This document shows, piece after piece, positions 15,547-24,167 of a stretch of 34,845 bases of DNA (the stretch's first letter is position 1; the number at the start of each line of letters is the position of its first letter). Under the pieces are notes generated by a model. The model worked only from the letters and a program-made list of their open reading frames with translations, was not told the DNA's origin and did not search any database. Both the position numbers and the translations under genes were made by a program. Origin of the DNA: Phycisphaerales bacterium (GTDB lineage: Bacteria > Planctomycetota > Phycisphaerae > Phycisphaerales > UBA1924); assembly GCA_019750095.1 (NCBI GenBank), contig JAIEOW010000150.1, positions 1-34,845 of the forward strand, in the 5' to 3' direction.

Positions 15547-17335
15547 TTACCTGTTTCGTTGACCGAGAATACCGTTGCCCGGTGGCTGTGGTGTAGCCGT
15601 CGCCCAGAACTTATTTGCTTCGAGCCACGCTACAGGTGCTGATATCTGACTCGGACCGAAACGAAGCCGGAAGTATCTCTGGGCAATCATCTGGGTCAGC
15701 CCTCGAGCCTGTGGTCCAGCACCGTTGTTTGCGGAGACTGGAGCGGCAAGCTCATCAATCGGGGCGACGGCGTTGTAGCCAAGAACAAGGCTTGGACCGA
15801 GAGTGGCCCATTTCAGCCCAGGATTCGCTGGTGTGTTTGCTGGCACCACGCCATTGACGTTGGCATACTCGACAAGTGAACATCCGGCGATGATGACTTC
15901 ATCGAGGTCGCTTCGCCATGCGGTACCGATGTCGGCTGGCGTGACATTCACATGAGCCATCCTTCGTCCACAGTTGGTGAACTCCATTCTGTTTGTGAGG
16001 CGATAGCCATGTGAAGAAAAATAAGCGATGTCGGCTTGGTCCTCAACTTGGATCGGCCCGCTTGTTTTGCAGTCACATCGAATGGCAACCAGTCGTGTGC
16101 CCGCTGCCTTTATTCTTTGCAGAGAGGCAGGGCCTCTCAGGGGGTCTGAGCGACCCAGAAAACTGCTGCACGGAGAGAATAGCTGATTGTAATAATCCCC
16201 ATCAAAGAGGCCTCGCGATGAGCCACGGCCAACATAGCCATTTGCGATTGCATGTCTGTCAAAGGAGTCGGAGTCGCGACGCGAACTCTCCGCTCGTCCC
16301 GGCGGCGGCGGCCCAGCGTTTGTTCGGTCAGTAGAGAATGCTTCCAGGGTACTATCCGTACCCGGAACATCGCGAATCGCACCACCCGAAAGTTGGGCAA
16401 TTGTGGCCCGATCAATCTCGACCTGCAGCCGATCTGTTTGGTTCACACGTTCCCAGCGTGCATTTTGGCCACCTACAATGGGCAGTTGTACCCACGTGTT
16501 CGGATTTGGCAAGAACCCGTTGGGAACATTTGTGTTGATATAAATTGGTGGGACATTCGCGTACGTTCCGAGGTTGCGACGAAAGAAAATCACAAAACGA
16601 AGTTTTTCGTTGCGTAAGACCACGTCATCGAGTAGAAGTGAATCGCCAAAGTTGCAAAATCCGTCAGAAACCCGAAAGCCATTTGGACCCCATGCCGTAG
16701 ATTGTCCGGTCATCGGGGCGATATAGATCACATCCGACTGAGACCCCTGCAGGCCAGAGGCAATCGAGACTTTGGCACCACCCCCATACAGATTATCATT
16801 GCGATTTGTCGTCGATATCAGCACGCTGAATGAAGACGAACCGTTCAGTGTTTCGGCACTGGTGTTGAATGCCGCGTCATAGACGACGACTGTTCCACCC
16901 GGCAATCCGTCTGTTGGAACAAATGTCGCGGCTTGGCTCCAAATGCTCATCTCCTGGCTGAATCGTATGATCCCTGCGCTGTTGCGAATCTGCACACCGA
17001 TCGAGTCGCGGAAGTCCGGCCCTAGGAGCGTGTGACCCGGCCAGTTCGGCCACTCACGAGTGAAGAACACGATCCGGAGTGGCACTTGTGCCGTCTGGGC
17101 AGGCACAGTGAACGTGGCATTGGCCAACAAGGGGACATTCTCAGGGCCACCTTCACCATCGGACGTGAAGCTGAACACCCCGTCGCATGTGTTGATCACT
17201 TCTGTTTGCTGAGCACGAGCCGAAGAGTGGCAACACAGAGCCAGCACGAAAGCGAGGATCGCTACGCGACTCAGAGACGCGAGTGTCTTGGGAGTCGGGA
17301 GTCGGGAGTCGGGAGTCGGGAGAATGCTGGCTCAT
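15547..17335 (-). CDS. Putative clan CD cysteine peptidase, start out of frame through a 7-bp repeat
   Basis: A secreted protein of about 560 residues. Numbering from the in-frame GTG at 17247, His413-Gly414 in DIAYFSSHGYRL and Cys456 in DEVIIAGCSLVEY, each after a hydrophobic strand, match the His/Cys dyad layout of clan CD (caspase/gingipain/CHAT-like) peptidases. The first 350 residues look like a beta-rich domain. The natural start is ATG 17335: AGGAG lies 6 nt upstream and the leader matches that of the 14550 gene. From that ATG the frame breaks because of the heptamer array 17290-17322. With three full copies instead of four it would read MSQHSPDSRL...KTLASLSRVAILAFVLALCCHSSARAQ, a full signal peptide. 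The GTG start alone gives a truncated signal. The GH15 gene ends 27 bp upstream. Confidence 0.72.
17290..17322. repeat. Heptanucleotide tandem repeat GGGAGTC x 4.7 in a signal-peptide coding region
   Basis: Four full copies of GGGAGTC (17290-17317) plus GGGAG (17318-17322). The array lies 18 nt inside the gene that starts at ATG 17335. Seven is not a multiple of three, so each gain or loss by slippage changes the frame. From ATG 17335 to the in-frame codon at 17289 is 46 nt, one too many; removing one copy gives 39 nt (13 codons). Confidence 0.9.
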
Positions 17336-17362
17336 GCGTTGCTCCTATGACACCAATCTATC

Positions 17363-20293
17363 CTAGCAGCCCAGGAACCACCTGTTCAGGAAGTCGAAGA
17401 CATCGTTAATGTCGGTGCCGCCGATGCCGTTGAAATCAGCGCTGCCGGCGAACCAGCTGTTGAGGAAGTCGAAGATGTCGTTGATGTCGGTCGCGCCGGA
17501 GCGGTTCCAGTCGGGGCTAGAGCCGGCGGTGGTGGTGACGACGACGGTGGTGGTGGCGGCCGCGCCGGTGGCGAGGGCGAAGGTGTTGATGGTGAGATTA
17601 CCGGTGATGGACGGGGTGTAGGGGGTGGGCGTGCCGTTGACCGTCACGCCGCACGCCGAGCGACCGGCGGGGAGCTTGAGCGTGAGGTTGGCGTTCACAT
17701 CAAAGCCGGTGGTGTTGGTGAAGAGCACCGTCTGGTTGCCGGAGACGGGGGTCTCGGTGATGGTCATGTTGACCTTGTGCGTGCGGCCGGCGTTGCCAAG
17801 AGTGATGTTGTTGGCCGTAAGCGTGGTCCACGCGCTGGGCAGGCGCGGGGCGAGCTTGATGGTGTTGCCGGGGCCGTTGGGCGTGTAGTTGATGAAGAGC
17901 ATCATGCTGTCGACGTAGAAGGACATGCTCTCCCAGGCGTTGGGCCATGCGGTCTGGAGCGTGAAGTCGGATTGGCCGGGATATTGCAGCGAGTTGCTGG
18001 GGGCCATCTGCTCGGCGCCGAAGCCGATCGGGCCGTTGTGGTCGGCGGCGCGGTTGATGCGGAAGAGGTGGTTGTCGATGTCGCCCTTGCCCTGGGTGAA
18101 CTCAGCGCGGTGCGCGTAGTACGCGCCGTACCAGAGCGTCGTGAGGAACCAGGGCCCGCCGGGCGTGGGGCCGTTGGCGGGGTTGCCCCAATAGCCGTCG
18201 CCCCAGTAGCGATCAACGAGGCCGACCCAGTCACTGGAGTCGTTGATGTACTGACCGGGGAAGCGGACGAGGGGCTCGAACGCGCCGTTGCCATCGGGAG
18301 CGACGCCGTTGATACGGTCGATGATGCGCGCGGCGCGGGGGTCATTGGCGGCGTGCGTGGCGAAGGGGTAGACGATGCCGAGCATCGAGATGTCGGTGTT
18401 CTCGCGGTTCCAATCGAGCTTGTCATTGAGACCGGAGAGGATGCCGTTGGCCCGATTGAGGAAGTCGGTGGCGTCGGCGGGCAAGCCGAGGGTGCCCGCG
18501 ATGCTGGCCGCGTCGCGCAGGCCGCGGACGATGTTGGCGTTGGACATGATGAAGGTGTCGTAGCTGTCCTCCCAGACGTTGTTGGAGTACATGAGCATGG
18601 TGGAAGCGCCCGGGTAGCTTGGGCGGTGGTTGAGCCGAGCACCGTCGATCTTGGAGGTCTGGCTCATCGCGATAGCAGCGTCTTTGACGATCGCGTAGTT
18701 GGTATTGGCGGGGTTGCCGGTCTCCGCTTCGAGCAGATAGTTCACGTCGCCGGTCGCGTCGTAGGTGTACTTGATCATCCAGGGGATCACGGCGGTCTCG
18801 TCGACCTGCGGCGCGCCCCAGATGATGTAGCCGTCGGTCGAGTACTTCTGCTTCCAGAAGCCCTTGCGGGTGCCGAAGAAGGGCGAGCCGCCGGCGGCCT
18901 CGAATCCGGGCGTGTTGCCGGGGGTCCAGGTCTCAAAGTCGCGGAACGTGATGTCGCGGAGATAGCGCGTCATCTGGCGCACGGTGTCGGTATGACCGGT
19001 GCGTGCGAGCGTGACGGCGGCCCAGGCCATGTCACGCGGCCAGACGTAGGGATATGCGCCGTTGCGGAACCCGGCGATGAGCCCGCCACGGGCCTCGTCG
19101 AAGTGCAGCATGGTGCCGAGAATGCCGCGCTTGAAGAGCGTGTTCAACCGGGCGTCTGGGGTGACGACGACGGTGCCGCTATTGACGAAGTTGGACCAGT
19201 AGTTGTCGGTCGCGGCTTGGAGAGCCGCGGCGGAGGTGGTCTGGAACCACTGGAAGACGGGCTTCATCTGGACGTTGTACGTGCCGCTGGCACCGGCGAA
19301 GCCGTCAAAGCCGCCGACGATGATGGCGTTGATTTCCACCGGCGTGTTCTGCGGCAGAGAGACCTGCACGCCGATCCAGCCGTTGCCCTGATCGGACGAA
19401 CCGAGATCTCGCCACGAGGTGCTGGTGGTGGATCCGGTCGCTCCGCCGACGGCAGTGAGGACCTTGAGCTGAGCGCCGAGATAGACGCTGACGTTCTTGG
19501 TATAGCCGCTGAAGGTGGTCGGGTTGTACTCATCGAGTCCGGAGAAGCAGCACCCGGTGCCGGTGACGGTGCGGAAGGTGTTGTCAAAGGCGACCATCGC
19601 GCCGACGGAGGAATCCCAGAACATGGCGTCGGACCCGTCGCCGCCGTTGATGGCGGGGTCCATGTACAGATAGATGGTGGCGGTTTCGGTGGGATTGCGG
19701 TTGGTGAGGATCAGCCGCTTGATCAGGATGCCTTTGTTCCCGTTCGCGGGAAAGGTGATGTCCTTGGGCGAGAAGTCGATCTGCTGGACTTCGATGTTGT
19801 TGCCGCCGGCGAAGAGGCGGCTGCTCGTGCTGATGGTCTGGGTGTCGCCGACATAGGTCTGCGTGACCTGGTTGTACGAGACGCCGTTTGGATTGCTGAG
19901 CCAGTGCGTGAGCCCGTCGACGCGGATGCCCATCATCATCTGATTGAGGTGCATCTGCCCGCGACGATCGGCGGGGAGCAGGGGCGGAAAAGTGTCCAGA
20001 CCGCTGGTGTACCCCTCGGCCTTGGTGCCGACGCCTTGGACGCCGCCGGCGCCCGGGTAATAGATGTCAAACCACGCGCCATTTTGGTCGAGCATGGAGT
20101 TGATGAAGTTGTTGCCAACGACGCCCTCTTCTTTCCAGAAGGAGACTGGCGGATACCCGGCGGCGGGGTTGGGCTGGCCTGCGCCAGCACCCGGCCAGAC
20201 GACTTGAGCGGACGCGAACGACCCGGAGAGAGCGGCCGCTGCGGCCATAACCCGCCAGCCCGCGCTGGACGACAACACAGTTCGAATCAACAT
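17363..20293 (-). CDS. GH15 glucoamylase/glucodextranase-like enzyme with GC-type dockerin
   Basis: A 976-residue secreted enzyme. A signal peptide (1-29, ending SFASAQ) is followed by a beta-rich N-terminal domain (about 45-375) and an alpha/alpha-barrel domain with GH15 hallmarks: YPYVWPRDMAW (414-424) and NVWEDSYDTF (572-581) with the likely catalytic Glu575. GH15 enzymes release glucose from alpha-glucans such as starch or dextran. A C-terminal beta domain (about 830-925) precedes two dockerin-like motifs, each DINDIFDFLN or DINDVFDFLN, ending in Gly-Cys. ATG 20293 has GGGAGGA at 8 nt. The frame remains open about 82 codons further upstream, but that part has no signal peptide. It heads the minus-strand run of exported proteins. 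The large antisense frame is a shadow. Confidence 0.9.
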   Translation of the reverse strand: MLIRTVLSSSAGWRVMAAAAALSGSFASAQVVWPGAGAGQPNPAAGYPPVSFWKEEGVVGNNFINSMLDQNGAWFDIYYPGAGGVQGVGTKAEGYTSGLDTFPPLLPADRRGQMHLNQMMMGIRVDGLTHWLSNPNGVSYNQVTQTYVGDTQTISTSSRLFAGGNNIEVQQIDFSPKDITFPANGNKGILIKRLILTNRNPTETATIYLYMDPAINGGDGSDAMFWDSSVGAMVAFDNTFRTVTGTGCCFSGLDEYNPTTFSGYTKNVSVYLGAQLKVLTAVGGATGSTTSTSWRDLGSSDQGNGWIGVQVSLPQNTPVEINAIIVGGFDGFAGASGTYNVQMKPVFQWFQTTSAAALQAATDNYWSNFVNSGTVVVTPDARLNTLFKRGILGTMLHFDEARGGLIAGFRNGAYPYVWPRDMAWAAVTLARTGHTDTVRQMTRYLRDITFRDFETWTPGNTPGFEAAGGSPFFGTRKGFWKQKYSTDGYIIWGAPQVDETAVIPWMIKYTYDATGDVNYLLEAETGNPANTNYAIVKDAAIAMSQTSKIDGARLNHRPSYPGASTMLMYSNNVWEDSYDTFIMSNANIVRGLRDAASIAGTLGLPADATDFLNRANGILSGLNDKLDWNRENTDISMLGIVYPFATHAANDPRAARIIDRINGVAPDGNGAFEPLVRFPGQYINDSSDWVGLVDRYWGDGYWGNPANGPTPGGPWFLTTLWYGAYYAHRAEFTQGKGDIDNHLFRINRAADHNGPIGFGAEQMAPSNSLQYPGQSDFTLQTAWPNAWESMSFYVDSMMLFINYTPNGPGNTIKLAPRLPSAWTTLTANNITLGNAGRTHKVNMTITETPVSGNQTVLFTNTTGFDVNANLTLKLPAGRSACGVTVNGTPTPYTPSITGNLTINTFALATGAAATTTVVVTTTAGSSPDWNRSGATDINDIFDFLNSWFAGSADFNGIGGTDINDVFDFLNRWFLGC

Positions 20294-20516
20294 GCAACCA
20301 ATCCTCCCGCCCCGAGCGGAATCCGACCGAAAACAGTGTGCCGAAGACCCTCGGGCGCGAGTGGAAACATCGCGCGCAAGGTGCTCGGCGTCAAGGAAAC
20401 CCCACCCAGATAGCCTGGGATTCTCGAACAATACCGAAGCGAACCGTGCAGATTGATCGAAAAGCCGCGGATCCTCGAATGAGACCGCTTGCACGTTGAT
20501 GGATGAAAGGTCGCGC

Positions 20517-21602
20517 GTGATCAAGTACATCGGGTCCAAACGGGTGCTGCTACGGGTGATCGTGGACGCCGTGCGACGCTCGCTGGGAGGGGCAGCTCGG
20601 CATGGGACGGTGCTGGATGCGTTCAGCGGGACATCGCGCGTGGGGCATGCGCTGAAGCGCGAGGGGTTTCGGGTGATCGCGAACGATCACAACGCGTATG
20701 CGGCGGCGCTCGCTCGCTGTTATGTGCAAGCCGATGCCGCGGATGTTCTGGAAGATGCCGGGATGCTCGTGCGTGAGTTCAACGCCCTGAGCGGCGAACC
20801 GGGGTACTTCACGAACGTCTTCTGCGAGCGAGCGCGGTATGTGCAGCCGTTCAACGGCGCGCGGATCGATGCGATCCGCGAGGAAATCGCCAAGAAGGGG
20901 CTGGAGCCGGAGCTTGAGGCGGTGATGCTGGTCTCACTCATGGAAGCGGCGGACCGGGTCGACTCGACGACGGGTTTGCAGATGGCGTATCTGAAAGGAT
21001 GGTCGCCCAGGTCGTTCAACGATCTGGAGCTGCGCGTGCCGGATGTGCTGGAGCGGGCGCGATCGGGGAAAGGAGTCGCGCTGCAGTTCGACGTGCTGGA
21101 TGCCGCACGTCGGCACGAGGTGGATGTTGCATACATCGATCCGCCGTACAACCAGCATTCGTACCTTGGCAACTACCACGTGTGGGAGTCGCTGGTGACG
21201 TGGGACAAGCCCGAGGTGTACGGCGTGGCGTGCAAGCGCGTGGACGTGAAGGAGCGCCGAACCGTGTACAACTCGCGGCCGAGGTGTGCCGCAGCGCTGC
21301 GCGAGCTCTTGGGTGCGCTTCGCGCGAGCGCGGTGGTGCTGTCGTTCAATGATGAAGGGTTTCTTTCGCACGATGAGATCGAGGGGATGCTGAGCGAACT
21401 CTGGCGCGGCGCCGCGCATGTGGCGACGATCCAGAACGGGTTCCGCAGGTATGTGGGCGCGCGGATCGGCATCTACAACCCGCAGGGGGAGAGAGTTGGC
21501 CAGGTCGGAAAGCTCACCAACACCGAGTTCGTGTATGTCGCCACTCCACGGCCGATCGCTCTGGAGGGCGTGCCCGAGTTGATGCCGGCACGGAGCGCGT
21601 GA
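20517..21602 (+). CDS. D12-class adenine-specific DNA methyltransferase
   Basis: A 361-residue N6-adenine methyltransferase of the MethyltransfD12 type. KYIGSK (3-8) is the usual N-terminal signature, LDAFSGTSRVG (33-43) is the AdoMet-binding motif, and DPPY (208-211) within VAYIDPPYNQHSYLGNYHVWE is the catalytic motif. GTG 20517 is preferred because AAAGG lies 6 nt upstream and family members start next to this motif; ATG 20499 is the alternative. No restriction endonuclease is adjacent, so it is an orphan or solitary methylase. It is divergent from the GH15 gene and convergent with ispD, with a family A palindrome just after its stop. The target sequence cannot be predicted. Confidence 0.9.
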   Translation: MIKYIGSKRVLLRVIVDAVRRSLGGAARHGTVLDAFSGTSRVGHALKREGFRVIANDHNAYAAALARCYVQADAADVLEDAGMLVREFNALSGEPGYFTNVFCERARYVQPFNGARIDAIREEIAKKGLEPELEAVMLVSLMEAADRVDSTTGLQMAYLKGWSPRSFNDLELRVPDVLERARSGKGVALQFDVLDAARRHEVDVAYIDPPYNQHSYLGNYHVWESLVTWDKPEVYGVACKRVDVKERRTVYNSRPRCAAALRELLGALRASAVVLSFNDEGFLSHDEIEGMLSELWRGAAHVATIQNGFRRYVGARIGIYNPQGERVGQVGKLTNTEFVYVATPRPIALEGVPELMPARSA

Positions 21603-21625
21603 GGCCATCGGCAACGAACGCAGAT

Positions 21626-21653
21626 CACACAGGCGGGACGCCTGTGCCACCAA
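21626..21653. repeat. REP-like palindromic repeat, family A, copy 2
   Basis: Exact 28-bp inverted copy of 3881-3908. It lies between the convergent methyltransferase (stop 21602) and ispD (stop 21684), as copy 1 lies between two convergent genes. The stem is CACAGGC/GCCTGTG. Confidence 0.75.
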
Positions 21654-21683
21654 AGACCTTTGCTCAGAAGTTCCAGAGGGCTC

Positions 21684-22502
21684 TCAGAACCGCAAGTGCG
21701 CAGGCTTGTCTTCCGGGGACTTGAACCCCAGGATCGCACGGGCGAGTTTCAGATCTTGGGCGCGCGTGACCTTGATGTTGGTGGATTCACCGTCGACCAC
21801 GGCAACCGGCTCGCCGAGCCGCTCGATGAGTTGGGCGTCATCGGTGCTCGAAAGGTCGGACTGGGCGTAGGCGCGGATCAACAGCGCACGCTCAAAGAGC
21901 TGCGGCGTCTGCACGGCGACCAGACGCGTGCGATCGATGGTCTGCTCCACCAGCCGCGCTTTGGGTCCGTCTGCGGGATCACCACCCAGGATCGCGGCGA
22001 CGGGATCGGGCTTGCTCGCGAGGATGGTTTTCTCTCCCACGCGCTTGAGCGTGTCGGGCACGTCGATCGCCGGGATCACCGCCGAGTGGCCGGCACGGGC
22101 TGCGTCGATCACGCGCTCGATCAACTCTGGCGTGGCGCACGGACGGGCGGCGTCGTGCACGGCGACATGCGTGCAACTCTCAGGAACGAGCTTCAGAGCG
22201 TTGGAAACCGTCTGATACCGATGATCCCGCCCGCCCCTGCAGAGCTTCACGCCAAGCACCGCGAGTTTGTCGGCGTGGCGAAACGCAAACTGGCCATAGG
22301 CCTCGTCGTCTGCCGGGCCCGCGACGATGATGGTCGCGATCTCCGGAAGCTTGTTGAACAACTCAACAGTGCGATGCAGCAGCGGTCGGCCACCCAGGTC
22401 TTCATCAATCTTCTGACGCGCAACCTCGACACCATGAGCCCGCGCGGACTCGATGTACCTGCGACTGGCCCCGGCGGCGGGGATGATCAGGGCGATCTGC
22501 AT
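21684..22502 (-). CDS. ispD: 2-C-methyl-D-erythritol 4-phosphate cytidylyltransferase
   Basis: A 272-residue IspD, third enzyme of the MEP pathway to isoprenoid precursors, which transfers CMP from CTP to MEP. The nucleotide-binding N-terminus is MQIALIIPAAGASRRY, followed by GGRPLLHRTVELF, CRGGRDHRYQTVSNAL, HVAVHDAARPCATPELI, PQLFERALL and TDDAQLIERLG, all in family order. It is longer than the usual 230 or so residues because of insertions near AKLARGVEVARQKIDEDL-like and LASKPDPVAAILGGDP regions. ATG 22502 has no Shine-Dalgarno, and TATCCT sits 6 nt upstream, so the mRNA may be leaderless. It diverges from arsR across 126 bp. Confidence 0.92.
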   Translation of the reverse strand: MQIALIIPAAGASRRYIESARAHGVEVARQKIDEDLGGRPLLHRTVELFNKLPEIATIIVAGPADDEAYGQFAFRHADKLAVLGVKLCRGGRDHRYQTVSNALKLVPESCTHVAVHDAARPCATPELIERVIDAARAGHSAVIPAIDVPDTLKRVGEKTILASKPDPVAAILGGDPADGPKARLVEQTIDRTRLVAVQTPQLFERALLIRAYAQSDLSSTDDAQLIERLGEPVAVVDGESTNIKVTRAQDLKLARAILGFKSPEDKPAHLRF

Positions 22503-22593
22503 GGTCAAAGGATAGATCCAAGGACCGCGAATGGGGATGGAATACCAACCACAACACTTACAGGACGTATCAGTACCGAAGCAGATCGTTTTC

Positions 22594-22622
22594 TTGACAA
22601 ACGTATCTTTCGATGGTAGATT
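22594..22622 (+). promoter_or_regulatory. Strong sigma-70 promoter of arsR, predicted leaderless
   Basis: TTGACA (22594-22599), a 17-bp spacer and TAGATT (22617-22622), one mismatch from the -10 consensus. The ATG of arsR begins only 6 nt after the -10 box, so transcription should start at or very near the start codon. ATCT and AGAT half-sites lie inverted between the two boxes and could be part of an ArsR operator (weak). Confidence 0.75.
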
Positions 22623-22628
22623 GAGATC

Positions 22629-23282
22629 ATGGGCGTTCCAGCGCGACAGGTTGATGTGCTTGATCACCCGGCGCAAGCCGCGGCGATGCTGGAGCCATCG
22701 CGGCTGCGCCTCATGAACGCGCTTGGCACACCCGCGTCGGCGAGCGAGCTTTCGCGTCGGCTGGGTGAGTCTCGGCAGAGCATCAACCACCATCTGCGGG
22801 CGCTGGAGCGAGCCGGGCTCGTTGAGTTGGTCGAGGAGCGTCGCAAGGGCAACTGCACAGAGCGCGTCATGCGGGCCACGGCCCGGGCATATCTGGTCTC
22901 GCCCCAGGTGCTTGGGGCGATCGCGGCGGATCCGAAGCGCATCGAGGATCGGCTCAGCTCGGCGTATCTGGTTGCGGTGTGCGGCGAGAGCATCCGCGAA
23001 GTCGGCGAACTCCGCGGGCGGGCTGAGCGTGCGGGGATGAAGCTGCCGACCATCACCATTCAGACCGAGGTGCGTTTCGAATCACAGGAAGCAATGAACG
23101 GCTTCGCGTCGGAGCTGACCGAGGCGATCACCCAACTGGCCGCGAAGTACCACGTGGGCGGTGGGGATGAGGCGGGGCGGCTGTTCAAGTTCTCGGCGTG
23201 CGGATATCCGGCCATCACGCGGCCAGAAAACGAAGTCCCTCCCGACACACACAAATCGGACGCACAAGGAGCAAAGACATGA
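22629..23282 (+). CDS. ArsR-family transcriptional regulator
   Basis: A 217-residue protein with an N-terminal winged helix-turn-helix: LEPSRLRLMNALG, ASASELSRRLGESRQSINHH, LRALERAGLVELVEERR (about residues 20-75). The C-terminal half (80-200) is alpha/beta, with no metal-binding Cys cluster, so it is unlikely to be a classical metal sensor. Its position before an AHSA1-like gene matches the widespread ArsR/AHSA1 pairing. Its ATG lies 6 nt after a near-consensus promoter and it overlaps the next gene by ATGA (23279-23282). It probably represses its own operon. Confidence 0.9.
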   Translation: MGVPARQVDVLDHPAQAAAMLEPSRLRLMNALGTPASASELSRRLGESRQSINHHLRALERAGLVELVEERRKGNCTERVMRATARAYLVSPQVLGAIAADPKRIEDRLSSAYLVAVCGESIREVGELRGRAERAGMKLPTITIQTEVRFESQEAMNGFASELTEAITQLAAKYHVGGGDEAGRLFKFSACGYPAITRPENEVPPDTHKSDAQGAKT

Positions 23283-24139
23283 GCGACCAAACGCGGCCAG
23301 CCAGCGGCGGAGCATTGCCCGAGCGGTTCTCCTTTGAGATTGTTGTGGACGCACCCGCGAGCGATGTGTGGCGTGCACTCTCGGATGGAATGGAGTTGCA
23401 GCGGTGGTTCCCGATCTCGGCGCGCGTGAAGCCGGGTCTTGGCGGAACGGTGTTCCTGTCGTGGGGACCGATGTGCGAGGGCGAGGCGCCGATCACGCTG
23501 TGGGAACCAGGACGCGCCATGGCGTGGACAGAGAAGCATGAGGGCGGCGCGGTCGAGATCACCGGGATGTTCGAGGTGGTTTCACAGAACGATGGCGCCG
23601 CGAGCACCGTCGTGCGCGTCACACAATCGGGCTTCGGCAAGAACGCCAAGTGGGCGGACTACTACGACTCGATCTCCAGCGGGTGGAAGTTCGAGCTCCG
23701 ATCGCTTCGCCACTATCTGACGCGGCATCGCGGGAAGGACCGGCGGTGCGCCTGGGTTCCGGTGCCTCCGCCAACGCCCATGGGACAGTCGGCGATCTGG
23801 TCACGACTCTGGAGCACGGGCGGCAGCGGGCTTTGCGCCTCGGGCTCGATCGAAGGGCTGAACGAAGGCGATGCCTACGCGCTCGTCGGGCCGGATGGAG
23901 CACGATTCTCCGGCACCGTCCTGCGGCATGTTCCTGATCGGATGTTCGCTGGCGTCGTGCATGAACTGGACGACGCCCTGATGCGCATCGAACTGGAGCC
24001 GGGGGGTGTGATTCCGCACAGTGATGAGCGGGCGTTCACCCCGATGTTCTGGCTTTCCATCTGGGGAGACACGGGCGCGAACGCCGAGCGGATCGGCACG
24101 CTGTGGTCGGAGCGCATGGCGGCGGTGCTGCGCGGTTGA
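23279..24139 (+). CDS. AHSA1/START-like (SRPBCC) domain protein
   Basis: A 286-residue protein. Residues 15-150 form an Aha1 C-terminal/SRPBCC domain: RFSFEIVVDAPASDVWRALS, MELQRWFPISARVKPGLGG and ISSGWKFELRSLRHYL, a fold that makes a hydrophobic ligand pocket. Residues 155-286 look like a degenerate second copy or an unrelated alpha/beta extension. ATG 23279 has AAGGAG at 8 nt and overlaps the arsR stop. The ligand is unknown. It is probably co-expressed with the regulator and the two following proteins. Confidence 0.87.
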   Translation: MSDQTRPASGGALPERFSFEIVVDAPASDVWRALSDGMELQRWFPISARVKPGLGGTVFLSWGPMCEGEAPITLWEPGRAMAWTEKHEGGAVEITGMFEVVSQNDGAASTVVRVTQSGFGKNAKWADYYDSISSGWKFELRSLRHYLTRHRGKDRRCAWVPVPPPTPMGQSAIWSRLWSTGGSGLCASGSIEGLNEGDAYALVGPDGARFSGTVLRHVPDRMFAGVVHELDDALMRIELEPGGVIPHSDERAFTPMFWLSIWGDTGANAERIGTLWSERMAAVLRG

Positions 24140-24167
24140 TCTTTGACTCTCGAATCGAAAGGGACCC

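Noticed and set aside
17777-20413. An 878-codon open frame on the plus strand
   Set aside because: Antisense to the GH15 gene, whose motifs and dockerin are clear; composition of the plus frame is Gly/Val/Asp/Arg-rich noise.
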